A stretch of 64,000 nt of DNA from Tupaia tana (Eukaryota; Chordata; Mammalia; Scandentia; Tupaiidae): contig JAKSZU010000016.1 in the NCBI GenBank assembly GCA_026018925.1, positions 58,347,575-58,411,574 on the forward strand. The letters run 5' to 3'. The translations under genes were made by a program, and so were the position numbers. Each line of letters begins with the position of its first letter. Within the stretch, counting starts at the first letter, position 1. Shown one piece after another: positions 32,289-42,361 of the stretch. The notes under the pieces were generated by a model that was not told the DNA's origin, ran no database searches, and was given only the letters and a program-made list of their open reading frames with translations.

Positions 32289-32429
32289 TGGGAACCTCAA
32301 ACGTTTATGGAAAAATGAAATTAAAGTACCAGTTTATTTTGGTGCAAAGAACAATAATAATAATAATTGAAATCTATGCTTAGTTTTTTCATAATATGCA
32401 TTTTCCACAAACTTTTTGAAGACTCCCTG
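32289..32429. mobile_element. Mariner-like MITE, copy 3
   Basis: After TA: GGGAACCTCAAACGTTTATG, TTTATTTTGGTGCAAAGAAC with an (ATA)n expansion, CATAATATGCATTTTCCAC, ending CTTTTTGAAGACTCCCTG before TA. Confidence 0.8.
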
Positions 32430-32689
32430 TAGCTGGTGGACTGTAGTCAGGAAGAGTGGAGAAGTGAGGGTTCTGTTCTCTGGGAAGCAGACCTGAGCGT
32501 CATCTGAAATCGAGGCTGTAACAGAGCACACTGTTGAATTCCCAAGAGAATTAAAATCTGAAAGAATGACTTCCAGATCACTGAAGAGGTAAAACGCCAA
32601 GGAAACATCCTCTCCCTACTGAAAGCAGAAAAAAACAGCGTGAAGAAAGGGTGTTCCTTCAGATAATAAGTAGCAAAGTGATTTTTAAA

Positions 32690-33370
32690 ATATTAATTGA
32701 CACATAATAATCATACATCTTTACGAGACTCACTGTGATTTTTTTCAGTATTTGAACACGATGTATAAAGATCAAATTTAGGACGTGAAATCAAAGCAAG
32801 CATCCATCAGCAGACAATGTGGTATATTAAGGGTATGCCAAGAAGCTCGTGCAAAACGGAATTAAAGTATGAGTTTATTTTGGTAAAACAAACAATAAAA
32901 AAAAAACTGAAAAAAAGAAAACCTAAAATCCATGCATAATTTTTTAAGACACATTTTCCATGAACTTTTTGAAGACTCCCACTATATGTGATAGAACTAC
33001 TTATCTATTAAGGAAAATAAAATTCTGTTATTCAAGGCAACATGGAGAAGCCTAAAGGACGTTATATAAAGTGAAATAAACCAATCACCAAAATAGAAAA
33101 ATCACATGTTCTCACTCATACAAGGAAACTAAAAGGAGTTGTCTCCATTAGGAGAGAGTAGAATAGTGGTTACTAGAGGCTGGGGAAGGTAACAGGGAAG
33201 GGTGTGATAGGAAGATGTTGGTTAATGGATACAAAATTATAGTTATATAAAAGGACTAAGTTCTAGTGTTCTATATAGCACAGCAGGGTAACTATAGCCA
33301 ATAATTTCCTATATATTTAAAAGCAGCTAAAAGAAAAGTGATTGGGTTTTTGATAGACATTACAGGGTAA
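32690..33370 (+). mobile_element. L1 (L1MA/L1PB-like) 3' end with a MITE insert
   Basis: ATTAATTGACACATAATAAT, then after a MITE: AAGTGAAATAAACCAATCAC, CATGTTCTCACTCATACAAG, GGTTACTAGAGGCTGGGGAA, GTTCTAGTGTTCTATATAGC, AGGGTAACTATAGCCAATAA. Typical ORF2 end and 3' UTR, sense. Confidence 0.85.
32836..32984. mobile_element. Mariner-like MITE, copy 4, inside L1
   Basis: After TA: GCCAAGAAGCTCGTGCAAAA, GAGTTTATTTTGGTAAAACA, GACACATTTTCCATGAAC, TTTTTGAAGACTCCC. L1 sequence flanks it on both sides. Confidence 0.78.
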
Positions 33371-34198
33371 AAAAGGAAACAATTGGTTTCTCCCACCGCT
33401 GAGACTCATGCTTAGAATTGAAACCCAGTGAACTGAATGAAGACCCACTTGTGCTTCTTATAAAGCAGGATATTCCCAGCGCTGTCCCTGAACTTGGTCC
33501 CTCAGAGGCCTGACGTGGTGCCTCACAGGCCTCCATGGAATGAAGTCATTACCGAAAGCCTGCAAGCCTGGACTTTGATGTCTCCTTCTCATCATGGAAG
33601 GTTCCCTCACTTGGCGCTGTGGTTCCTAGCCGAGCCAGCAGGGCAGAGGCTTCCAGTAGGTTCCCACTTCTCCCACCCACTGCCTCAATTCTTTATCCAA
33701 CTGACTTGATCTTTAAGGGCTAATTACTGGTCCCTGGGATGGGGGTGGGGAAATGGTACCCCAAACGGGCCATTTACAAAGAGGTGAGCAGGGGACATTA
33801 GCCGTGTTGATCGATCTTCAAAAGGAACCGCCAGTCAGCGATAAGAGGTCATTTTCAGTTTTCTGTGCCAAAGACAAGCAGCTCAACAAGAAGATCACAC
33901 AAAGCTGGGTCTCTGAAGGCAGATAATTCTGCGTGTATTCTATTTTAAAGCGAAGCCCTTGGTGCTACCTTGATGATTTTGTAGAATTTACACTGAAAGG
34001 GCATAAAATGTCACACCATCTTGTGTGTTCCCCACTTCCAAGTGCTCTTTGCAAGAAAATCAAACTCGGCTGTTTCTGAACTCCTAGCAAGCACCCACAA
34101 TGTCTATGGCATAGATTTAAACTGTGCATATTTTCTGCAAGGCAAAAGGGTAGAGGGAAAGAATAGCAGTGCAAAACTGTTCAGAAAGCTGGGATGAT
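33371..34198. other. Unassigned single-copy sequence
   Basis: About 830 bp with no recognised family. Open frames at 33494-33709 and 33965-34174 show no domain. Confidence 0.3.
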
Positions 34199-34199
34199 T

Positions 34200-34550
34200 C
34201 TTCTCCGAACCATCATGTCCTCCTATGCAAAATGAGAATGATACCATCTACCTTGCAGGGGTGACAATACACAATGCATAGAAGCACCTGGAACAAAGCC
34301 TAGCACATTTGTGGATCTTTTCTCTTCCCCTCTTTGGGCCTCAGTTTCCTTGCCTATAAAGTTGCATGAGAAAGGTCCATGCAACTCCTATGCAAAATGA
34401 GAATGATACCATCTACCTTGCAGGGGTGACAATGACACAATGCATAGAAGCACCTGGAACAAAGCCTAGCACATTTGTGGATCTTTTCTCTTCCCCTCTT
34501 TGTGCCTCAGTTTCCTTGCCTATAAAGTTGCATGGGAAAGGTCCAGGAGG
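34200..34550 (+). repeat. Tandemly duplicated MIR segment, period 165 bp
   Basis: Block starting TCCTATGCAAAATGAGAATG at 34221 recurs at 34386. The copies differ by about three changes (ACAATACACAATG versus ACAATGACACAATG; GGGCCTC versus GTGCCTC; CATGAGAAAG versus CATGGGAAAG). Content is MIR-like (CCTCAGTTTCCTTGCC, AAAATGAGAATGATACCATC). Confidence 0.92.
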
Positions 34551-35318
34551 GAGATTGGCCACACAAGATGACCCAGGTTCAACACTCTACATTATGGAGT
34601 GTAGACCTCCTCCTTATTGGAGGTCAGCCTCCATCATCCAAGTGCATTCAAGGCTTGCACAGACAGGATGAGAGCTGTCGTCACCCACCACATTTTCCTA
34701 TCCCACAGAGATAAGAAAGACAGCAGGGAGTTTCTCATTGTTATTATGAGAAATGGAGGCACTGGAACGCTGGGATAGCTTCCCCTACATTCCACCCCAG
34801 GTGCCATCTTGAAGGTCTTCTGCAAACCTGGAAAGTACTCCATCCCAAGATCCATGCCCTCTCCCAATAGCTTTGTCCTCCATGACCCCGGCTCTCATTT
34901 CTGCTGGGCTCTTCCAATGTCAGATTTTAAGCTCACAGCAAACCCAAACAGTTTGGCATCAGTTTGGGGCTATCCAACAAATCCCCTGCTCTAAGTGCCT
35001 ATCAGGACAGCTGCGCCTTCCCTTGGTGTGGGAACTTCTGTCAACCCAGCTGCCTAATCAGGAGTGGACTCATGTCAGTGGGATGCCTGGGATCCTGCTT
35101 TCTACTTTCCTCATCTAATTAGGTTGGCCATAGAGGCAGAGTAGTGTTTCTAGGGACTAAAAAGCTTTCCTTAATCTTCCTTCCCTCAACATCCCTGCAC
35201 TCTGTGCTCCTATAATGAATGTACGTAACTCTCCCTGAGCTTAGCACATGCTGCAATGATTAGTTTAAATGTCTGGTTTCCCCACTGCACTGAGATCGCC
35301 TCTGCGGATCTTTTTGTC
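34551..35318. other. Unassigned sequence
   Basis: No recognised family; overlapping short open frames without domains. Confidence 0.3.
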
Positions 35319-35319
35319 T

Positions 35320-35460
35320 ACGATAATAGACCTGTTCTAAAACTGGATTGTGGTAACGTGAGCACAATTCTGTAATTTTACCAAAAAAAAAAATTGAACT
35401 GTGCACTTAACAGAGGTGAATTTTATAGTATATAAACTATACCTCAATAATGTTATTTGT
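35320..35460 (+). mobile_element. L1M 3' end remnant
   Basis: GTTCTAAAACTGGATTGTGG, AATTGAACTGTGCACTTAAC, AGGTGAATTTTATAGTATAT, CTATACCTCAATAATGTT: terminal L1M wording. Confidence 0.8.
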
Positions 35461-35462
35461 TT

Positions 35463-35720
35463 AATTGCCAGAGTGTACATGGGCTCACCAGAGACAGAGA
35501 AGGAGAGGAAGAAGGAGAAAGCATTCTCCAGTGATACGTAATCATGCCACTATTTTTCTCCGTTCTTCCATTCTGTTGGGATTTGGGACATGTACACACA
35601 CATTCCTGGTGTGTTTTTCAAGCCATCAAGGATCAGGACTTGAACTACAGTCAGCCACATGGAATCTAATTCCTTTAACCAGTAGACCATGGGGCCAAAT
35701 CAGAATTTTTTTTTTTTTTT
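35463..35720 (-). mobile_element. SINE type C, antisense
   Basis: AGAGTGTACATGGGCTCACC, GTGTTTTTCAAGCCATCAAG, GGACTTGAACTACAGTCAGC, CCTTTAACCAGTAGACCATG head end. Confidence 0.85.
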
Positions 35721-35724
35721 AACT

Positions 35725-35910
35725 CTAGCATTCATTACTGCATTTCCTTGGGTGAATTACCTCTTCAGGCTTCATTTTCTTCATCTATAAATTGGCATGA
35801 CAATAACTGACATTATACAAGAGTTGTGAGATTTAAATGAAGTTATGCTTGGAAAGAAGGTGCTTAGCACAGTGCATGCCCTGCACAAATGTTGGTTGCC
35901 ATTTTTATTG
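35725..35910 (+). mobile_element. MIR remnant
   Basis: GGTGAATTACCTCTTCAGGC, TTCATTTTCTTCATCTATAA, GTTGTGAGATTTAAATGAAG, GTGCTTAGCACAGTGCATGC: core and 3' half of MIR. Confidence 0.85.
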
Positions 35911-35992
35911 TCTTTTATTATGCTGACTTATCCAGTACAAAAGATATAGTGTGGAAGACGTGGGGGGAGAAAGAAAGAAAAGTTGGGAGCTA

Positions 35993-36470
35993 TGGTAGGC
36001 AGAAAAATGGCTTCTCAAAGATGTCCATGTCCTAATCCCTAGAACCTGTGATTATGTCACTTTACAGGGCAAAGGGTCTTAGTAGCAGTGATACAAAAGG
36101 GATCTTGAGTTGAATATATCAGTCTGTATTGTGTGGGTGGGCCCATTGTGATCACAATGGTTCTTAAAAGCTGGACAAGGGTGGTGGGTGAGCTCTAAAG
36201 TGATTGGAAGAGGCTACTCTCCTTGCTCTAAAGTTGGAGGAAGGAGCTATGAGCCTAGGAATGCAAGCAGCCTCTACAGCAGCTGGAAAAGGAATAGATT
36301 CTCTTCTCATATCTCCAGAAGGAGAGGAACCCTCCCAGTGCTGATTTTCACTCAGTAAGGCTCGTTCCAAGCTTCTGACCTCCAGAGCTATAGGATCGTG
36401 AGCATGTGTTGTGTTAACCCATTAAGTTTGTGGCTACTGGTTACAGCAGTCATAGGAAGCTGAGTATGGA
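35993..36470 (+). mobile_element. MLT1-type solo LTR fossil, near full length
   Basis: GATGTCCATGTCCTAATCCC, GAACCTGTGATTATGTCACT, GGTGGGCCCATTGTGATCAC, GGCCTCTACAGCAGC-like wording, TCTGACCTCCAGAGCTATAG and AAGTTTGTGGCTACTGGTTA follow MLT1 end to end. TATGG on each side may be the 5-bp TSD. No internal region; ancient. Confidence 0.88.
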
Positions 36471-36805
36471 AAGCCTTGACTGGTAGGGCAAAAGTATTAA
36501 TAAACTCTAAGAAAAAGACTAATAGTCTAGAGCTACTTTTTGTAAAGTTAATTTGTTTGCAGTGTGTAGAGCACCAGGGTAGAAGGAGGTAGGAAAACCA
36601 GTGACCAGACAGGACACCATTCTTGTGGTATAAGGTGGAAAATTGATGCGGAGCCTGTTGGTGGTGAAGGGCATGTGGAGGAGATGTGTGTTGGGATTAG
36701 GGACAAACCATATGTGACCTGGCAGTCACCTGCATGTTGGGGACAAAGGAAAAGAATACTAGAGGACAATAAAGGCCAGGTCACCAAGAACACAGTGGTT
36801 CCATT

Positions 36806-37020
36806 TTTTAGTTTATTGGTGCCTGTTTTTTATGAGCAAGAGAGATAGAGAGAGAGTGAGAGACAATCCCCATAAGATCTTGATGTCACAATCCACCCCT
36901 TGCCTCAGGCATTCCTAGATTGTGGACTTGTGCACATCAGGTACACTCTGGAAAACCTCTGAAAGCAAACCTAGACCCTTCCCACATGGGTTAGCATCAA
37001 AGAGCATCATGTTTTCTTTG
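36806..37020 (-). mobile_element. SINE type B, antisense
   Basis: GAGAGATAGAGAGAGAGTGA, TGATGTCACAATCCACCCCT, CCCTTCCCACATGGGTTAGC, AAGAGCATCATGTTTT, the complement of type B. Confidence 0.85.
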
Positions 37021-37605
37021 GGGGGCTAGAAGAAGTCAGTTGCAGCAGGAGGGGCAAGAATGCTAAGAGGAGGTGAAAATACAGACTAGCTCAAGCAAGA
37101 GGATTAAAATTGGGGCAAAAATCTTAAGATTGCAGTCAGGGCTAAAGATATCCTTTTAGGACACGTGAGTACAGAGGTGAAAGTCACAAGTGATAAAGAT
37201 TCAGAAAGAAAGCCCTAGCACAGCAGAAGAGAACACAAAGGAGATAACTTGAGAAATGGACACATTCAGGAGTTGAGGAAAGGAAACAAAGCAAGCACGA
37301 GGCCAAAGGAGAAGAGCACTTTGAGGAGGACACCTGTTAACCTTAAGGGATCAGAGACAGAAGCCCCAACAGGGTTCTGACGTGGCGACCCACTCCCAGC
37401 CCCAGCCAGTCCTGGATCAGGGCACCTGGCATACTCAGGTATGCAAATGCAAACTGAAACCTTCCCACGTGGGTCAGCCTCAAAGAGCATCGCGTTTCAC
37501 CCCTGCACCACCATCCTGTTTCAGCACAGTGATACTATTGATGGGGGTTTAAAGAAGCTGGTTGTAGCAGGAGGCACAAGAATGCTAAGAGGAGGTACAA
37601 ATTCT
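36963..37605. repeat. Old local duplication spanning a SINE edge
   Basis: The SINE B 5' end and its flank at 36963-37070 (CAAAGAGCATCATGTTT ... GCAAGAATGCTAAGAGGAGG) recur at about 37455-37600 (CAAAGAGCATCGCGTTT ... ACAAGAATGCTAAGAGGAGG). Non-SINE flank is shared, so this is a segment duplication, offset near 490 bp, not two insertions. Confidence 0.75.
37360..37540 (-). mobile_element. SINE type B, antisense, partial
   Basis: CCAACAGGGTTCTGACGTGG, CCCACTCCCAGCCCCAGCCA, GAAACCTTCCCACGTGGGTC, GCACAGTGATACTATTG. Lacks the pyrimidine-rich tail side. Confidence 0.82.
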
Positions 37606-38217
37606 GCACTGTGGAAATGCCAGGAGTCAGACTGCCAAGGGTGAGTTGGAGCAGAAGAGAGCAAAAACAGACATCTTCTTAAGAAGCATGATGTGAGGGG
37701 AAGGAGAGGGACTCAGAGGTAGCCTGTTCAAGGCAAAGTGGGAGGAAAACACTCTTACAGACAAGAGGTTCCTGAACATGGTTGCAGGCTTGGAGAAGAG
37801 TAGATGTGGTAGTGGATAGAGGAAGCTAGACTGGGACTGGGGAAGAGGGATGACGAATCAAGGGCTTCAGGGGAGAGAACGAGGCAATGCACACAAAGAA
37901 ACATTTCCTTTGAGAAATGGAATGAAAGCAAGGAAACAGAACAATAGAGATCCAGTGATATTCACGGGAAAAACTAAAGAGCTCACCTTGGATAGCCACA
38001 ATCCTTTACAGCAAAGAGAGAGCCCATGTCCTAAGTGACAGATAAGCCCATATCCTAAGTGACAGGTAAGACAAGGTGAGAGCCTTACACAGCAAGGAGA
38101 AATGCTGGGAGGTTTGTTTTGGTTGGCCCCAAAGAAGAAAAAAACAAAACAAAACAAAAACTTCCCTGGGAACACAGTCACGATTTGACTCTACCTGGAT
38201 ACCTCCAGCCAGCAGCA
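37606..38217. other. Unassigned sequence
   Basis: A short direct repeat CATATCCTAAGTGACAG occurs twice near 38025-38065. No gene or family recognised. Confidence 0.35.
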
Positions 38218-38295
38218 TACGGGTCTCCAAAATGTTCATGGAAAATGTATATTTTGAAAAAACTATGTATGGATATCAAAAATGTTTGCACCCAA

Positions 38296-38476
38296 GGGCA
38301 GCAGGTGGCATGGTGGTTAAGGCACTGGGCTCTCACATGGCCGACTACAGTTCAAGTCGTAGACCTAGTGGCTTGCTTTCTCATTTTCTCTCTCATTTTC
38401 TGGTAAGCATATACGCCCTATAGCAAATTTTAAATAATAATAATAATAAATAAATAAATAAATACTTTAAAAAAAC
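38296..38476 (+). mobile_element. SINE type S, first of a pair
   Basis: GGCAGCAGGTGGCATGGTGG head, CAGTTCAAGTCGT box B, GTGGCTTGCTTTCTCATTTT directly into the tail, TATACGCCCTATAGCAAATT, (AATA)n. Lacks the body. Confidence 0.9.
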
Positions 38477-38485
38477 TTTTGCACC

Positions 38486-38675
38486 GGGATCAGCAAGTGG
38501 CATGGTGGTTAAGGCGCTGGACACTCCCACATGGCCAACCATGGTTCTAGTCTTGGACCTGATGGCTTGCTTTCTCACTTCTCTCTCTCTCTCTTTCTCT
38601 GTCTCTCTCTCTCTCTGGCAAAATTAAAATAAATGAATGAACAAATAAAATTAAATAAATATTCTTTAAAATAAA
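38486..38675 (+). mobile_element. SINE type S, second of a pair
   Basis: GGATCAGCAAGTGGCATGGT head, CATGGTTCTAGTCTTGG box B, GATGGCTTGCTTTCTCACTT, CT-rich run, GGCAAAATTAAAATAAATGA tail. Separated from the first only by TTTTGCACC. Confidence 0.9.
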
Positions 38676-38740
38676 GTTTGCACCCAAAAAATAATTCATA
38701 CTTTCATTCCATTCTTCCATGAACTTTTTGAAATCCATTG

Positions 38741-39483
38741 TACTTAATGGTGGATAGAAAGGAATGGAAGAGAAGCCATAGCTTTTCAGGGTTTCCCACA
38801 TATGGGTTAAACTTTGCTGTAAAGAAACACAATAGACAAAAACTTCTAAAATAAACAAATTAGAGTGTGACCATGCCTTGTAGAATTTTTTTAAATACCC
38901 TTAGTACATTTTTTTAAAGAATTTTCTACATCGAAACCTACTTTGAAGACAACTCCTAAAGAATTTGCTCCACGGGGTAAAATTATTTAATACCAGTACA
39001 GACAGACTTGCAAATGAAACCCTTCACAGTCCCACCACAATAGGTTCCACACACTGTGCTGTGAAGCAGAGAAGGATATTAGAGCAACCCTCATGGACTA
39101 GACTGTAAAATGCTCTAGACTCCACTCAGGGGACCTCACACATTTCTAAATATGTGGGAAAGCTCTCCAGTTTCCCACTCACCTTGGGCTCCATGTCTCT
39201 TTTCTTCTCTCATCTTACGTTGCTATTAAAGCTGCCAATCATATCTGCTTTGTCTCCCCAACTTGGTCATGTAATCCTAGAAGGCCACATGGTGACCAAC
39301 TCTTCCTTTGATTTTTGCCCACTCCCTGCCTCATAGTCACACACCCATTATTGCACTACCTGCAAGGTGAGTAACAAGTACTAAGGCAGGATAGTGTCCT
39401 GACTTCACATCCCAGCCCCATTCCTTACTAGCTGCAAAACTTCAGAAAAATTACCCAATTTTTTAAAAAACATGTAAAATGCA
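38741..39483. other. Unassigned sequence
   Basis: Nothing recognised over about 740 bp; short open frames without domains. Confidence 0.3.
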
Positions 39484-39561
39484 GGGACCAGCAGATGGTA
39501 TTGCTGGACTCCCACATGGCCAACCATGGTTCAAGTCCCAGACCCAGTGGCTTGAAACATG

Positions 39562-39601
<40 letters not shown>

Positions 39602-39765
39602 CCAAAATCCCGAGAGAAGAATGGAGGAGAAAGGATTGCAGCATGGCCTTCCCCCCAGGGGGTGATTTCTGGCTTTCTGTCTCTGTCTCTCTCTGTGTCT
39701 CTGGGGAGCGCACATGCCCTATAGCAAAAATCTCTTAAAAAATGTAAAAGTTAAAATAAAATAAA
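39484..39765 (+). mobile_element. SINE type A/A2, 16-17 bp TSD
   Basis: GGGACCAGCAGATGGTATTG (head shortened), GGTTCAAGTCCC box B, a pure (GT)n where the body normally has alternating GTGTGCGTGCGTG, CCCCCCAGGGGG palindrome, CCCTATAGCAAAAA. AACATGTAAAATGCAG before and AACATGTAAAATGTAG after form the TSD. Confidence 0.94.
39563..39599. repeat. (TG)n microsatellite inside a SINE
   Basis: About 18 TG units replacing the alternating GTGCGTGCG block of the SINE body. Confidence 0.97.
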
Positions 39766-39786
39766 ACATGTAAAATGTAGGGGTTT

Positions 39787-39851
39787 TTAAAAACTGATTT
39801 TTTCTATAAGTGAGAGAGACACAGAGACAGACAGAAAGAGAAGCAGCACTT
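39787..39851 (-). mobile_element. SINE (probably type B), cut by the gap
   Basis: TTTTAAAAACTGATTTTTTC, then GAGAGAGACACAGAGACAGA and AGAAGCAGCACT, the complement of a type B tail and CT region, until the Ns begin. Confidence 0.65.
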
Positions 39852-39951
39852 NNNNNNNNNNNNNNNNNNNNNNNNNNNNNNNNNNNNNNNNNNNNNNNNN
39901 NNNNNNNNNNNNNNNNNNNNNNNNNNNNNNNNNNNNNNNNNNNNNNNNNNN
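39852..39951. other. Assembly gap of 100 N
   Basis: Exactly 100 N, the customary placeholder for a gap of unknown length. Real content and size are unknown. Confidence 0.99.
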
Positions 39952-40031
39952 AACCTAGGATCTACTTTCTTTCCCATCTCCTTTTCCCAGTCTCATAGTT
40001 TATATTACAAAAGTAATTCCCAGATATCTTT

Positions 40032-40272
40032 CTTTTTTGTTAATTACCAGAGGGAGGCAAGCAGTTGCTAGAGAGAGATAGAGAGACACAGACACACAGA
40101 GAGAAGAAGAAAGCATCCGCCAATGGGGCATGGTCATGTCATAATCCCTTCTCCATTTCTATATCCTGTTGGGATTTTGGATGTGCATACACTTGCACCT
40201 GGCATGTTTTTCAAGCCACTGGAGCTGGGATTTGAACCACAATTGGTCACATAGTCAGCCTCTTTGCCTCAA
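40032..40272 (-). mobile_element. SINE type C, antisense
   Basis: GAGAGAGATAGAGAGACACA, CCGCCAATGGGGCATGGTCA, CATGTTTTTCAAGCCACTGG, GGGATTTGAACCACAATTGG. Head end is decayed. Confidence 0.82.
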
Positions 40273-40420
40273 ATATCTCTCTATTATGGTGAAATCTTCC
40301 TAGATCCATTCCTTGTCTGGCTCTTAAGAAGAAGCAAACAACTCTTCATGTAGTGGGACCTCTGGACCTGGAGCCCCTACCTCAAAAAATGTTCCCCTCC
40401 CTCTTTCAGATAGATCTGTT

Positions 40421-40477
<57 letters not shown>

Positions 40478-41005
40478 CCCCCCCTCCCTCCCCCTCTCCC
40501 TCTCCCTCCCCCTCTCCCTCTTCCTCTCTCTCTCTCTCTCTCTCTTTCCATAAAAGCTCTCATTTCAAAATTAGGAACTGGCCTTGAAATGCCAACACTG
40601 TTGAGAGGGGCCAGGTCTCCTGGAAACAGTTTCACAACTGACTCCAAATTGGAAAGTTTTGGCTCCACTATGGCAGTAACAAAGTGTGGCATGATCGTGG
40701 CTCTTGATGAATGCAAGGACAGAGTTTACCTCATTGCTCTCAATGTCACTCACCAGGCTAATATTCGGTAAATCTATAATTCCATGATCAAAATTCATAC
40801 ATGTTATCGATTATTACTATCAGACTTTCTTTTAAGACCTTCCATCAAAATGGGTGTGGGGGGGGTGAAGAATGATGAAAAATAGAATGATACTAAATAT
40901 CTCCAAATGACAAAAGAAAAAAGATATAGAGTAGGCAATGGCCCTTTGGCCATGTCATTGCTCTGTCCAGGATGGGGTGTTGCTCTCTCCCATTGTTAGA
41001 CCGAG
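40273..41005. other. Unassigned sequence around a TC tract
   Basis: Outside the TC repeat nothing is recognised; 40556-40800 has a 60-residue open frame on each strand without domains. Confidence 0.35.
40421..40548. repeat. (TC)n / (CCCTCT)n pyrimidine tract
   Basis: About 128 bp of pure pyrimidine, TC units around a C-rich centre of CCCTCCC type. Not clearly inside a SINE. Produces Leu/Ser and Arg/Glu artefact frames. Confidence 0.96.
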
Positions 41006-41009
41006 TGTC

Positions 41010-41650
41010 CTAATCTGTCCTATTGCTTGTAACAGAAAATACCTGAGTATGAGTAATTTAAGAAAACAGAAGTTTATTTAGCTCATGATTTGGAGGCACA
41101 AGGGCCAGGGGCAACACCTGGTGAGGGTCTTTTGTTGGTAGAGTCCAAGGCCATGTAGAATGTCACATCATGAAAGATCAGAAGTACATGGGTCTGTGTC
41201 CATCTGTCTCTCCATTCTCGCCTCATTCCTTCTTCACTAGAACTTAATCATGGGGTCCCCATCCTGATGCTTGATCACTTCCCAAAGACCTACACCTTTC
41301 TTTTCTTTCTTTTTTTTTTTTCCTCTTTTTTTTAGGTTTTTGCCATAGGGTGCTCACCAGAGAAAGACAGAGAAAAGGAAAATAATATGGCCATACCACA
41401 ATCTCTTTTCTTCCATTCTTCTCTCAGGATTTTGGACACACATGCACACACACCTAGCATGATTTTCAGGCCTCCAAGTCTGGGGCTCAAACCATGATCG
41501 ACTGTGTGGAAGTCCAACACCTTAGTCACTACCTGCTGGCCCCAACCCCCACCTTTCAATACCTTATTTGGATTAGGTTTCCATCATCTTAATCCTGTCA
41601 CTACCAATCTCAACATACAAATTTTGAGAGGATATTCAAACCATAGTACC
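41010..41650 (-). mobile_element. MaLR (MST/THE1-like) solo LTR fossil, antisense, with SINE
   Basis: GTCCTAATCTGTCCTATTGC, ACAGAAAATACCTGAGTATG, AGTTTATTTAGCTCATGATT, GAACTTAATCATGGGGTCCC; after the SINE: CTCAACATACAAATTTTGAG and TTCAAACCATAGTACCAC. Antisense LTR order throughout. No internal region. Confidence 0.82.
41296..41546 (-). mobile_element. SINE type A2, antisense, in the LTR
   Basis: T run, GGTTTTTGCCATAGGGTGCT, CACACACCTAGCATGATTTT, GGGGCTCAAACCATG, CACTACCTGCTGGCCCC. CACCTTTC before and after is a short TSD. The palindrome region is deleted. Confidence 0.88.
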
Positions 41651-41829
41651 ACTAATTCCTACCAAAAAATTCTATATAATCATAGACAACCTGGTATTTA
41701 TCATGTGACCCTATTCTCCCATCCCAATATATACAGTTAGGTGGAGGCTATGTGGTATCGTATGTATTTAAGAACATAACTCATAAGCCCTACACCTAGC
41801 AGAGTTTTGATCTTTTTTTAAAATAAAAG

Positions 41830-41927
41830 ATCAATTTTGATTATTATGTCTCCTTTATAGATGTGACAATTTAGTACTCCAGTAGATACCCATATTAGTT
41901 TCCTGTAAGAAATTACCGCAAGCTTAG
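41830..41927 (+). repeat. Left arm of a 98-bp inverted repeat
   Basis: From ATCAATTTTGATTATTATG to CCGCAAGCTTAG. Its complement equals 42362-42459 except one base (GTACTAAATT versus GTACTAAGTT). It spans the outer edge of an MLT1 LTR fragment plus about 60 bp of unrelated flank. Confidence 0.95.
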
Positions 41928-42000
41928 CCTTTTCTAGCTTCTAGAGGCTGCCTGCATTCCTTGGCTTGCGGCTCCTTTTCCATCTTCAAAGCCATTAGCA

Positions 42001-42179
42001 TAGGGATTAGACAGTGGCACAAAGGTAAAATGTAATACTCTGCGAGGCTGATCCACATGGGAAAGTTCTCCAGTTGTCTGGACACCACCTTGAGTATTCC
42101 AGGCAGCAAGTGCCCCTGACCCAGGACTGGTTGAAACTGAGGGTGGGTGGATAATGATGTCATGACCCTGTGGGAGGTG

Positions 42180-42215
<36 letters not shown>

Positions 42216-42242
42216 ATTTGAGAGAGAAAAAAGCATGTACAT
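42001..42242 (+). mobile_element. SINE type B in the inverted-repeat spacer
   Basis: GATTAGACAGTGGCACAAAG, ATACTCTGCGAGGCTGATCC, CCTGACCCAGGACTGGTTGA, GGATAATGATGTCATGACCC, (TC)n at 42181-42215. Confidence 0.88.
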
Positions 42243-42361
42243 TTTTTCTCTCTCAAAGAAAAGGCAAATAGATTCCCTACTAAAACCTCCCCAACATCTT
42301 GACTTTAGGATTTCTGATCTCTAGAACTATAAACAAAATACATTTTTGTTGCCTTAAACTA

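Larger units (their letters stand above)
38220..38740. mobile_element. Mariner-like MITE, copy 5, split by two SINEs
   Basis: Left part 38220-38292 (GGGTCTCCAAAATGTTCATG ... GTTTGCACC), right part 38676-38740 (GTTTGCACCCAAAAAATAAT ... CTTTTTGAAATCCATTG), TA on both outer sides. The pieces join into one element of about 130 bp. Confidence 0.88.

Noticed and set aside
35993-36470. Full endogenous retrovirus
   Set aside because: Only LTR sequence is seen at this and the other LTR fossils; no internal gag, pol or env-like region lies next to any of them.
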